A stretch of DNA of 64,000 bases, taken from assembly GCA_023459055.1 (NCBI GenBank), contig JAEWVR010000020.1:158646-222645 (forward strand), given 5' to 3'. Positions 35,040-43,856 of this stretch are shown in pieces (within the stretch, counting starts at the first letter, position 1; every line of letters starts with the position of its first letter). This DNA comes from Fibrobacterota bacterium. Lineage in GTDB: Bacteria; Fibrobacterota; Chitinivibrionia; Chitinivibrionales; Chitinispirillaceae. The notes under the pieces are model-generated. The model was given only the letters and a program-made list of their open reading frames with translations, searched no databases and was not told where the DNA came from. Made by a program: the position numbers and the translations under genes.

Positions 35040-35912
35040 TCACATACCGCTCCACTTGTTAGGCGGACCACTTTTGGGCCAGTCAAGAGGGAGACCAATT
35101 GGTGCATTTTCTGTTTTTTTCTGTTCAAGGTTTGTAATGTATTCATCAATCTTACCAAAGAGCGTTTCGTCTTCGGTTTTTATCTTCCCACTTTTCAGAC
35201 TAGATCTTAATGTTTTCAACTCTGGCAATAAATCGTAACGTTCATTGGCATCAATATCAAATAACACGCCTGGAACAATCGTGTCATTATACGATTTTGG
35301 ATTTAAGTAGGTTTTTATTATAGAATCGAATTCTGGAACTATAAATTTTACCATGCAATCGAGAAAATTATGCTTACACTCATTACTGAAATCCTTGTTT
35401 AAAAGACCTGAAAATGTTTTGGCAATCTTAAAGCCGCCTCTTTCAGAAAGGAATGATACTATTTCATAGTGAACATTTTCTGGCTTACTTTTAACAACTG
35501 CGGATAAAAAAGCATTAAGAATTGCAGTGTCTTTTTCTGTAAATTTCCCATATGTTCTTAAATCAAAAGCTGTAGTTTCCCATTTATCTAAATCAAATAG
35601 ATGACCATATTTTTTTATCATCTCAAGATATGAAGGCGTTTTATATTGTAATAAAAAGCGCAAACACATTATTTGATATAAAGCCTTTTTATTGATTATA
35701 TTTTCCACTGCATCCAATGTTGAATTGGTGTCAATAGACAAACCATTATCTATTAGTTTTCTCAAATACTTAGCCTGACCACCAATGCTAACATCAAATA
35801 ATTGCAGGGAATCAACCCATTCATTCTTTATTGTCTTCTTAACAGTAGGTTCACAACTGCTAGTGATATTGCACAAAAAAATGGTAATTAAAATCAATAC
35901 TTTTTTTGTCAT
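35040..35912 (-). CDS. lipoprotein, possible immunity partner of the large upstream protein
   Basis: 290 aa. Start at 35912 (MTKKVLILITIFLCNITSSC) gives a clean lipobox with Cys20; a longer frame from a TTG is not needed, and AGGA sits about ten bases before this ATG. The body is helical and partly ankyrin-like (AKYLRKLIDNGLSIDTNSTL). The C-terminus ENAPIGLPLDWPKSG...KWSGM recurs in two broken copies downstream. It starts six bases after the stop of the 1038-aa gene, hence is co-expressed with it. No known family recognised; outer-membrane or periplasmic location is likely. Confidence 0.75.
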   Translation of the reverse strand: MTKKVLILITIFLCNITSSCEPTVKKTIKNEWVDSLQLFDVSIGGQAKYLRKLIDNGLSIDTNSTLDAVENIINKKALYQIMCLRFLLQYKTPSYLEMIKKYGHLFDLDKWETTAFDLRTYGKFTEKDTAILNAFLSAVVKSKPENVHYEIVSFLSERGGFKIAKTFSGLLNKDFSNECKHNFLDCMVKFIVPEFDSIIKTYLNPKSYNDTIVPGVLFDIDANERYDLLPELKTLRSSLKSGKIKTEDETLFGKIDEYITNLEQKKTENAPIGLPLDWPKSGPPNKWSGM

Positions 35913-35917
35913 ATTCT

Positions 35918-38900
35918 TTATCCTATAATAAATTCGGTCCAATGAACAAGGAGCCTTTTATTCGATTTCTTATCATCATCATCATCATTATCACTACTAA
36001 TTGTTTTTAATGGACTATTTAAAATTTTTTGTATGGATTGTTTTGTTATATCTTTCTCTAAGAATTCATTCTTTAATTTCCCATCACCGTTTCTATCTTT
36101 CAATTGTAGCTGTTCTCTCGTCGCATGATACGGGCACCAGCCCCATGACAGCGACACGATGTTCCCACATGCCGGACAAAATATAAAAGAGGCATCTATA
36201 TACATTGTGAGATTCAAAAACGCTGTCAACGCAACCTTATCTTCATCGCTTAGACTTGCTGCATCAGTGAGCCCTTTTTTGAACTTCTGTGCAAGGCCTT
36301 TGCTTTCAAAATAGCTTATCAGTGTGGGATTTGCTCCTGTTTTTTTAAGCATATCTGAAAACTTTTCACCGGGTACAACAGATGAAAGTTTTTTAATATA
36401 ATCGGGAATTGTAGCAGCCTCTTTTTTACTGAATTCATCCTTAAATGCAACCAGTTTTTCCTGAAAGACAGCTCTGAAGGATTTTATTGAATCGACTGGA
36501 TCTTTCTTTTTTCTTGCCAGTAATCCACCGGTATCACCCAATTGATAATTAAACGGTATTTTCCCATCTCGTATAATTTCACGGTTCTTAAAGAATGCAA
36601 AATTTCCACTTGATGAGGTTAATGAAGTGACCAGTGTTTTGGGATCTGTAATAAAATTCTTTATTCCAACAGCCAATAAATAGAGCGAGTCTGATTTCGG
36701 TTTATCACCAAACCCTGCACCATCAAAAAACGGGCTGCTTACAAGCGAAGAGCTTTCTATATAGGTTGTTGAAATCTTTGATATTTCTGCGGCAAATTTC
36801 AATGTTTTTTTAATATTGGCCTGCGTCGATGATGTGTATTTGTTAACCGCCTCAGGGACCTTATCATTTGCATTATAGACCCCACCTTCCAACTCGCCAT
36901 CTTTATCCTTTTTTTCCAGTGCATCCTGTAATAACAGTTTCAGTCCATTTTCACACAATTTCTTAAATGTTTCTTTAGTAATTTTCCCATCACCCTGCCA
37001 CTCACTGATTGCATCCCAGCCACTATTAAGAAATTCACCTGCAACACCAGGTACAAAACCCAGCATAAATTTTACTCCGGCATTGTTCATTGACGTATGG
37101 TATTCTTTACGGATTTTTGCCAGTGCTTTTATTTTAACCTCATCTTCCTGGAAATCATCAACAACGATAATCGGGTTACTATTAAACAGACCTGTATTTT
37201 CAGGGGTATAGTATTTAAAGTTTTGAACAAGTGAACAGTTGCAGTCAAACAACCTTGCCGCAGTACCATCGCGCATTATCCAGTTTTCGGCTGGAACCAC
37301 TCCACAATCGTCAACAGAAACTTCCAGTTTGCATTCATTGGTTAACAGATACAGCAGGATTGCATGGCTGCCTTTTGATGAAGCCAGAGAATAATTGATC
37401 TTCAGTTGGTACTTTACAGGATTTTTTTTATTCTCAGGCTTACCTGCCCAGAACAGTAATTGAATCGGGTTTGCTTCAAGTAATTTCAATTCTTCACTTG
37501 TCAAATCACGGTCCAGCTCATAGGTTATAATCAATGGCCGCTGGCATATCGCATGCGCCTGCCAGGTATCCTCATCACCCTTAAAAAGTACATCAGTATG
37601 AATTGTATCGATAAATTGTTCATCTCCTGGGATTCCTTTACCCACTCTGACAAAGAATGAACCATCTTTAGATTTGATTTCACCAGCAGGAGCATAATGA
37701 ACGCTTTCGAAAGAACTCAGATCAATCGTTTTCTGTTCGATAAACCGATCAGTTCCCGCATAACGCTGTAGCAATTCATTATCAGATCGATACATTTTTA
37801 CAAAATCATGCGAAAATAGCTCAAGTTTACCTTTTGAGAACGGATACTTTCCCTTTGTGTAAACAGTGCTCAATCCATTATCATACGTTGAATCAGGATA
37901 GGTTTTCTCAAGTGAGTTTATCCAGTGGGAAACAGATTTTTCCCTGAAAAAGAAACGGTTGTCTGCTCTTGAATAGAATTCATTCAGTTTTGATTTCAAG
38001 CCATGAAGAACCACACCGCGATCTGCTACGAAATCAGGTCTAAAATTTTCATCAGTATCAAGTTTGCAATGAATTGAGGGCTTGTTGTCAACTAAAAAAG
38101 TACTACCATAGGTTCTATGATGATTTATTTGTTTGTCAAAATACTGAGTATCCATAGTGCTGATACCGACCGGGCCCATTTGAGCCCCGATTGTAAATGA
38201 TTTAAAAGGAAGGCACTGGCTCATTTCAACATAATTAAAAGATTGTTCATCATATGGATAACCATCATTGAACTTCTTCATGTATAAATTTGCACGGGAA
38301 TATCGCTTTGCATTAGATAATGGCGCAAACAGTATATCTATTGCACCAAAAAAATTCTTCTCTGGATTTTTAAGCATATCAATTCTGTTTGCCGGATCTG
38401 TGATATTGATATTCAAACCAGTCTTGTACTCTTCTTTACTTGTGTCATGAACGACCCATACCCAGGCAAATACATAGTTACGTAACGCTGTTTCGGTAAA
38501 TATTTTTTTCTGTAAAGCCTCATTCCCTTTAAACTCGAAACAAAGATCATATTCAAATGCATTAAGAGCTGAAGATGTATTTCTGCTTGGTAATTTTGTC
38601 AAAAATACATCAAGGGGTTCATCTGCAAGCCCGACAACTGTCTTCGGCAGTGCCACACTGTCAATTGCATCGCCATCCTTAAAAGTAATTTTTTTGTCTT
38701 CAGTCAGATTTAATTTGAAGCTGTCAATGATATCAACATATTTTCCAATATTTGCAAAGTCTTCCTTTTCCTGCAATTCACGATATAGCGAATAATGAAT
38801 GCTTAGAATGTCAATGTGTATTGCTGCTTTATCAAGTATCCGCCAGCCGTTACCACTTTTGACAAACAGGTCCTGTAAGCGAATATGAAAATACAGGGGA

Positions 38901-39034
38901 GTTTTATCACTCTTGCCATAGATAGCAATGCGCCCTTCGTCAATTGGTAATTCAGTGGTTTTTGTTTTACTCCAGAATGCATATTGCACCTGTATCATAC
39001 CTTCAAACACTTCAAATATTGTTTCTTCGCCCAT
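35918..39034 (-). CDS. large unrecognised protein, effector-like (1038 aa)
   Basis: No signal peptide. Residues 1-~650 are a beta-rich body without a recognised family (GMIQVQYAFWSKTKTTELPI, IGAQMGPVGISTMDTQYFDK). Around 665-730 is a hydrophobic/helical segment, GVKFMLGFVPGVAGEFLNSG, followed by SEWQGDGKITKETFKKL, an EF-hand-like loop. Near 955 is the tip region KGLAQKFKKGL. Near 982 is a CxxC...C pattern (CPACGNIVSLSWGWCPYH, zinc-ribbon-like), then DRNGDGKLKNEF (EF-hand-like) and a D5 run close to the end. Start overlaps the preceding stop by one base (TAATG). Its last ~100 residues exist in broken copies downstream, as in polymorphic effectors. Toxicity and secretion are inferred, not shown. 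Confidence 0.65.
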   Translation of the reverse strand: MGEETIFEVFEGMIQVQYAFWSKTKTTELPIDEGRIAIYGKSDKTPLYFHIRLQDLFVKSGNGWRILDKAAIHIDILSIHYSLYRELQEKEDFANIGKYVDIIDSFKLNLTEDKKITFKDGDAIDSVALPKTVVGLADEPLDVFLTKLPSRNTSSALNAFEYDLCFEFKGNEALQKKIFTETALRNYVFAWVWVVHDTSKEEYKTGLNINITDPANRIDMLKNPEKNFFGAIDILFAPLSNAKRYSRANLYMKKFNDGYPYDEQSFNYVEMSQCLPFKSFTIGAQMGPVGISTMDTQYFDKQINHHRTYGSTFLVDNKPSIHCKLDTDENFRPDFVADRGVVLHGLKSKLNEFYSRADNRFFFREKSVSHWINSLEKTYPDSTYDNGLSTVYTKGKYPFSKGKLELFSHDFVKMYRSDNELLQRYAGTDRFIEQKTIDLSSFESVHYAPAGEIKSKDGSFFVRVGKGIPGDEQFIDTIHTDVLFKGDEDTWQAHAICQRPLIITYELDRDLTSEELKLLEANPIQLLFWAGKPENKKNPVKYQLKINYSLASSKGSHAILLYLLTNECKLEVSVDDCGVVPAENWIMRDGTAARLFDCNCSLVQNFKYYTPENTGLFNSNPIIVVDDFQEDEVKIKALAKIRKEYHTSMNNAGVKFMLGFVPGVAGEFLNSGWDAISEWQGDGKITKETFKKLCENGLKLLLQDALEKKDKDGELEGGVYNANDKVPEAVNKYTSSTQANIKKTLKFAAEISKISTTYIESSSLVSSPFFDGAGFGDKPKSDSLYLLAVGIKNFITDPKTLVTSLTSSSGNFAFFKNREIIRDGKIPFNYQLGDTGGLLARKKKDPVDSIKSFRAVFQEKLVAFKDEFSKKEAATIPDYIKKLSSVVPGEKFSDMLKKTGANPTLISYFESKGLAQKFKKGLTDAASLSDEDKVALTAFLNLTMYIDASFIFCPACGNIVSLSWGWCPYHATREQLQLKDRNGDGKLKNEFLEKDITKQSIQKILNSPLKTISSDNDDDDDKKSNKRLLVHWTEFIIG

Positions 39035-39918
39035 TATATCTCCCTAAGACAAAATTGATATTCATCGGAATACGAAAATGGAACATTAATTTCTCCTTTT
39101 TCACCGGTCTTACCAGTGAAAACCAGTTCCTGTTCTTTATATACAATAAACGTTCGCTGTGTAATGGGTAATGTATCCCTACTTCTGCATATTCCCCATG
39201 AATTCAGTTTAATTAACGGTATTGCACACCGCGTACTGGTTCTACTCTTCGCTGTAACCTGAAATTCAATGTTCGCTTCTTCACCGGTACCACTCGCATC
39301 GACAACAACCCATTCCCCTTTCGCAACACCGCCCACGTTCTTTCCTTTTGCGTTTCCAACGTTTTTCGGGGGTTTTACGGAAATGTCAAAAATTTCAAAG
39401 GTTACCGGACCATTTTCGGGAATCCCAGTAACATCGGCCATAAGAATAACGGTATCATCAAAAGCAGCCTTTTTGGGCGAGTTCTCTTTCTTTGTCGCAT
39501 CCTTGTGTTCCCATCGCGGATTCGTGATTGTGATTTTTTTAGGAACCGGCACATAATCAAAATCATCTGTAAGAAAGACCTCTTCCTTCTTCTTTTCCTG
39601 CATTAATGTATCAATCCAGTCGATCGGGCGGGTGGGGTCGAGTTCAAGGAACGGATTGTAAAATTTGAAAATGTCCAGAATATCTTTGTAGCGAAGCTTG
39701 CCGCAGTTGATCATGTGCTTGAGATAGTCGATATTACCCTGTTTGTCGTACTCGTCGCGTACCCAGAGTTCGATTTTGTAGGTGTTTCTCGCTCCGTAAT
39801 CCATTTTTTTCCAGGCGGTGCGAGTCATTCTGACAACATCACCAAGTGACATATCCCGTAAAAGATACTCGGTTTTAGCACTGTCCGGAAGACTCTCCGG
39901 GATGATTCGAAAGTCCAT
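39034..39918 (-). CDS. 294-aa protein with Ig-like domain, first gene of the effector-like operon
   Basis: No signal peptide. The N-terminal ~100 residues are helical (LLRDMSLGDVVRMTRTAWKK, YLKHMINCGKLRYKDILDI). Residues ~130-225 form a beta-sandwich (ITNPRWEHKDATKKENSPKK, then DDTVILMADVTGIPENGPV, GGVAKGEWVVVDAS) similar in pattern to the Ig-like modules found in type VI and other contractile-injection accessory proteins ('A..GD.V.L.A.V.G...G..V.F.I'). The end (RTFIVYKEQELVFTGKTGEK) is another beta module. Directly coupled to the 1038-aa gene, so it could be its carrier, adaptor or chaperone. Specific role not identified. Confidence 0.6.
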   Translation of the reverse strand: MDFRIIPESLPDSAKTEYLLRDMSLGDVVRMTRTAWKKMDYGARNTYKIELWVRDEYDKQGNIDYLKHMINCGKLRYKDILDIFKFYNPFLELDPTRPIDWIDTLMQEKKKEEVFLTDDFDYVPVPKKITITNPRWEHKDATKKENSPKKAAFDDTVILMADVTGIPENGPVTFEIFDISVKPPKNVGNAKGKNVGGVAKGEWVVVDASGTGEEANIEFQVTAKSRTSTRCAIPLIKLNSWGICRSRDTLPITQRTFIVYKEQELVFTGKTGEKGEINVPFSYSDEYQFCLREI

Positions 39919-40084
39919 AGATCATTTCTTTCTGATTTCAGCACAACGTGAACGGATAGAACAATACTGTTGTGAAACTATTTAGTAATTTAAATCGGGC
40001 GTTTAATAGGATGCAAGAAAAATTAGTTGCTTTTTATGCGGCTAATTTATGTTATAAACATCTTAATAAATTGTCGACCTCAAT

Positions 40085-40124
40085 AAAAATTGTGATAAAG
40101 AGCAAAGACTTTATCACAATTTTT
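40085..40124. promoter_or_regulatory. perfect 16-bp stem hairpin between divergent genes
   Basis: AAAAATTGTGATAAAG / CTTTATCACAATTTTT with an 8-base loop, 74 bp before the FISUMP lipoprotein gene. The flanking genes diverge, so it is not an end-of-gene terminator for either. It could be an attenuator in the plus-strand leader (T5 at the right arm) or an operator. Confidence 0.55.
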
Positions 40125-40197
40125 ATTATTTTACTACTTAGTCTAAAATGTCTTTTGAGGAAATTATTTTTTACCACACATTGAGGAGTTTCGATTT

Positions 40198-42579
40198 ATG
40201 TTTCGAAGATTCGCAGCACCCTTCCTGGTAGTTTTCGTTGTAATTAGTCTTATTTTGCATTGTCAGATACCGCAAGATCCTGCTGATCCATCAAATACCA
40301 CAGTGGAGCTACTCATTCGAAACTCGCATTGGTTGGAAAGTAATTTGTCGATTACCGATACTGTTGACAAACCAATCCAGATTGGTGTAGTAATTTGCCT
40401 TCCTGAAAATATTGATTCAATCAGATTATCAGTAAAGGCTGAGGGCAAATCACTATTTGATACACTACTCCAATCTTTCAGTTCCGGTAATAAAGACACT
40501 ATTTGGAAAGCCATGTCCTTTACTGATAGCGGTGACAAGTTCATTTCAATTGTTCCATATTCTCAAGTCATTAAACTTTCGCCTGTTAGCGCTGGTATAA
40601 CCATTGTGAATAAAACTTCAATAATACAATCTGTAAATTATCCTCCCAAATGGACCGAAAATACATTGAATGTTGCTCTTAACGACACTGCCCAATATGA
40701 ACTTAATTTGTCTTCATGGTGTTCCGACCCGGACAAGGACGTACTGCACTATGCAATTTCTGGTAAAACATTGCCCGGAGATACTATAATTGATAGCCTT
40801 TATAAGTTTCAGGCAAGCACTGCAACCATTGGAAAAAACAGTGTCGAACTTATTGCGAGTGACCCTTCCGGCCAAAAAGATACTATGGTGCTGGTACTTA
40901 ACGTTACAGTAGCAGGGACTGATAACAGCCCACCAGAGGTCACGATAATTGCTCCCGACAGAGACTCTGGTGTGACAAATTCAGAAAATTATGTTGTGGA
41001 TTTGCTCTGTAGTGATGCCAGTGGTATTGATTCAGTCTATGCAGTTTTCAACAGTAAAACAACTTCTGCAGTTTTGGTTAACGGACGTTATAAAATCAGT
41101 ATAACGGGCCTGGCTGAAGGAGTTTACAATACCATACAGATTACGGTTAGTGATAAATCGATTAGTGCTCTTAAAACGACTAAAACAATAAAGATTAAAT
41201 ATGCTCAAATCTTTACAATTGCATATAACGGGAATGGCAATTCATCCGGAGTAATTCCTACAGATACAGGTAAATATGAAACGGGTGTAATAGCGACTGT
41301 AAAAAGCAATACCGGAAATCTTGTAAAAACAGAGTTTACATTTGCAGGGTGGAATACCGCTGCTGATGGAAGTGGAACAACTTATGCTGAAGGGTCGACA
41401 TTTAAAATGGGTTCAGGAAATGTAACTTTGTATGTTGCCTGGAACGCTATAACCTATACGCTTTGTTACGATGGCAATGGAAATTCTGGTGGTTCGGCAC
41501 CAACAAGTGTCTCTGGAATTGTTTCCGGTGCATCAGTGACAGTATCAGGGGCAGGTTTTCTGGTAAGAACGGGGTATGAATTTCTGGGCTGGAGCACTGA
41601 TCGGTTAGCAACAACAGCTAAATATAACTCATCTACACCAGAAATTGTCATCACTGCGAATACTACTCTTTATGCAATTTGGAAATTACTGCCAACATAT
41701 ACAGTGACGTATAATGCTAACGGGGGAGGAGATGAAAGCGCACACGGGGCTGGTCTTGTTCCAACAGATTCAAAGGTTTATACCACAGATGCGATTGTTG
41801 CGGTTCTTGGTAATCCCGGTAATCTTAAAAAAACCGGATATGTATTTTATGGTTGGACTAAAATAGCCAATGACACGACAACGCTTTCTTCTTTCAGGAT
41901 GGGAAGTGCAAATGTTACTCTGTATGCCCGGTGGGCAATAATGGATGCAAGCGGGAATGAATACACAGAAGTAAAAATAGGTGATCAGGTCTGGATGGTT
42001 GAAAACCTGCGAACGACCATGTATAGGGATGGTACACCAATAGAATTTGATACATCGTCTGCAACATGGATTAGTGGAGAAATCGGGAAGTATTGTTTTT
42101 ATAATAACACAACAAATATTGATACAATAAGAAAATTTGGTGCACTTTACAATGGGTTTGCTGTTGACACTAAAAATCTTGCACCACTAGGCTGGCATGT
42201 TCCAGATTCGAATGAGGTAATCCAATTACAAAATTATCTGATACAGAATGGATATAATGCCGATGGTAAGAGATCTGGGAATACTGTAGCTAAAGCGTTA
42301 GCTTCAAAAACTGACTGGGTTGATGATACGACTACGAATTCAATTGGCAGGAACTTAAACGAAAATAATAAGACCGGATTTACTGCGTATCCTGCCGGAG
42401 GGAGAGGGGATTTGTTTGCTAACATGGGTTCTAATTGTTGGTTCTGGGTTGCTACGAAGTACCCGGATGATAATTTATTTGGATTGTGGTTTCATTTAAC
42501 CAATACATCAGCAGAGATGCAGATAGGCCCATGGCTTCGTTGTTTCGGTTTTTCTGTAAGAGCTGTTAGAGATTGGTAA
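40198..42579 (+). CDS. lipoprotein with InlB-like repeats and FISUMP domain
   Basis: 793 aa. Lipobox LILHC near residue 22. Residues ~150-235 are cadherin-like (DPDKDVLHYAISGKTLPGDT) and ~240-335 Ig-like. Three InlB-type (Listeria-Bacteroides) beta-repeats follow at ~340-415, ~418-495 and ~500-580 (IAYNGNGNSSG, LCYDGNGNSGG, VTYNANGGG, each closing in a 'TLYxxW' strand). The C-terminal ~210 residues are a FISUMP domain: GNEYTEVKIGDQVWMVENLR, YGxLYNGFAV-like GALYNGFAVDTKNLAPLGWH, ending RCFGFSVRAVRDW. These modules mark cell-surface proteins in Fibrobacter relatives; binding partner unknown. A modest ribosome site (TGAGGAG) precedes the ATG. Confidence 0.88.
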   Translation: MFRRFAAPFLVVFVVISLILHCQIPQDPADPSNTTVELLIRNSHWLESNLSITDTVDKPIQIGVVICLPENIDSIRLSVKAEGKSLFDTLLQSFSSGNKDTIWKAMSFTDSGDKFISIVPYSQVIKLSPVSAGITIVNKTSIIQSVNYPPKWTENTLNVALNDTAQYELNLSSWCSDPDKDVLHYAISGKTLPGDTIIDSLYKFQASTATIGKNSVELIASDPSGQKDTMVLVLNVTVAGTDNSPPEVTIIAPDRDSGVTNSENYVVDLLCSDASGIDSVYAVFNSKTTSAVLVNGRYKISITGLAEGVYNTIQITVSDKSISALKTTKTIKIKYAQIFTIAYNGNGNSSGVIPTDTGKYETGVIATVKSNTGNLVKTEFTFAGWNTAADGSGTTYAEGSTFKMGSGNVTLYVAWNAITYTLCYDGNGNSGGSAPTSVSGIVSGASVTVSGAGFLVRTGYEFLGWSTDRLATTAKYNSSTPEIVITANTTLYAIWKLLPTYTVTYNANGGGDESAHGAGLVPTDSKVYTTDAIVAVLGNPGNLKKTGYVFYGWTKIANDTTTLSSFRMGSANVTLYARWAIMDASGNEYTEVKIGDQVWMVENLRTTMYRDGTPIEFDTSSATWISGEIGKYCFYNNTTNIDTIRKFGALYNGFAVDTKNLAPLGWHVPDSNEVIQLQNYLIQNGYNADGKRSGNTVAKALASKTDWVDDTTTNSIGRNLNENNKTGFTAYPAGGRGDLFANMGSNCWFWVATKYPDDNLFGLWFHLTNTSAEMQIGPWLRCFGFSVRAVRDW

Positions 42580-42619
42580 TAATGGCCTAAATATAGGATT
42601 ACTTACTGATTAATAAAAA

Positions 42620-42648
42620 CAGCGGTTTACAAAACAAATAAACCGCTG
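42620..42648 (-). terminator. intrinsic terminator of the 42658 lipoprotein gene
   Basis: CAGCGGTTTA / TAAACCGCTG 10-bp stem, 9-base loop, followed on the minus strand by TTTTTATTAA. It sits between two converging genes and could also serve the plus-strand lipoprotein gene. Confidence 0.8.
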
Positions 42649-42657
42649 CTCTCTAAA

Positions 42658-43752
42658 TTACTTTACAACACTGAGTTTCTGAACTGAAACAGATGATCCA
42701 TTGATAATTTTTACAAAACCTGAACCTGATGATTCAAGTATGTTTTTGTTAAACTTAACTGTACCATGCGATGCAATTACTTTTTTGACAAGTGAACCGT
42801 TTGCACGAAAGAGCTCTGCGTATTGGCTGTTACTTTTATTGGCAAAGACAATGCTGATAGTGCCATTGCTGCTCTGCACTGTGTAGTTTGCTGGTTTCAC
42901 TGCTGCTACCTGTCTTTTCACCGGTGTTGCTGCAACGCTTACCGGGACATAAGTCATATCCCCCATGTCCTGACTGACTATTCCTGCCCCGGCAGAAAGT
43001 GCAGTAGATCTTGAATAATAGAAAAGTGTATCTGATGAAGACGCTGTTGATGGGGCCTTGATTTTCAAAACTGCAATAATAGGTTTTATGGTGAAACCGA
43101 CTGTGTCAAAATCCAAACCCAGAGTGTTAATTGTGTTGAGACTGGAGGTGATATCTGTTCCCATTAATTTGGCTATATTTGCCAATGTGTCAATTGGTAA
43201 AACTGTATCATGTTTTGCGTTAGCTTCAAGTTTAATGTTAAGATCACCTTTAAATGCAACCCATTTTTTAATATTAGAGGGATTAATTTTTTTTGTTTCT
43301 TGGTTTGCTGAATTATGAGCTGTTATATCTTTTTTGCCAAGTATTGCAGCTTCTGATGCAGGATCAGGTTCCATTGGTTCCAGTTTTGAAATGTAGGTTT
43401 TTAATGTATCATAGAGTGCCTGTGTATCAATGGATTGTGTACCCCCACGTAACAATGTTGCGATGTTAAAATCTTTCACTGCATAGCAAGCAGCTTCCAG
43501 TACCTGCCAGTCTGATGATGGTAAACCGGTAACAATTCGCAGACTGTCACGTGTCGCCCCTGGATTAGTAGCAATCGGGAGAGCAAGGTCAATTGGTGAA
43601 CCGTAAACGTAAAAATTCGCTAAAACAACATCAAATGTTTTATCCGGCTCGACAGTCTCCGGATGGCCGATGGTAATATTCTTGTCACTACTGCATCCAA
43701 TTATCACGCCTGCCGCGATAACTGTACATGCAAATTTAAGCATTCGTATCAT
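42658..43752 (-). CDS. lipoprotein with C-terminal beta module, unknown function
   Basis: 364 aa. Lipobox in VIAAGVIIGCSS (Cys20). The body shows helical segments (SSDWQVLEAACYAVKDFNIA, TLKTYISKLEPMEPDP) and no recognised enzyme motif. The last ~75 residues (NYTVQSSNGTISIVFANKSN, YAELFRANGSLVKKVIA, SGFVKIINGSSVSVQKLSVV) form a beta-sandwich that resembles the C-terminal module of the GH8 enzyme in this window. A lipid anchor plus a sorting-like tail is unusual. Own transcription unit, ending in a terminator. Confidence 0.75.
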   Translation of the reverse strand: MIRMLKFACTVIAAGVIIGCSSDKNITIGHPETVEPDKTFDVVLANFYVYGSPIDLALPIATNPGATRDSLRIVTGLPSSDWQVLEAACYAVKDFNIATLLRGGTQSIDTQALYDTLKTYISKLEPMEPDPASEAAILGKKDITAHNSANQETKKINPSNIKKWVAFKGDLNIKLEANAKHDTVLPIDTLANIAKLMGTDITSSLNTINTLGLDFDTVGFTIKPIIAVLKIKAPSTASSSDTLFYYSRSTALSAGAGIVSQDMGDMTYVPVSVAATPVKRQVAAVKPANYTVQSSNGTISIVFANKSNSQYAELFRANGSLVKKVIASHGTVKFNKNILESSGSGFVKIINGSSVSVQKLSVVK

Positions 43753-43786
43753 AGTATTCCTCCAGTAAATGTTATTTACTAATTAA

Positions 43787-43856
43787 AAAGTGGGAAGTGG
43801 AGAGTGGAGAGTGGGAAGGTTGTTGTTCCACACTTCACACTTTCCACTTACCACTC
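43787..43856 (-). terminator. long imperfect hairpin after asd
   Basis: GTGG/AGTGG-rich arms (plus strand: aagtgggaagtggagagtgg on the left, complementary TTCACACTTTCCACTTACCACT on the right) around TTGTTGTT. On the minus strand the right-hand end reads CACTTTTTAATTAG, so it can terminate asd. The arms are built of a repeated GTGGAGA unit. Confidence 0.6.
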
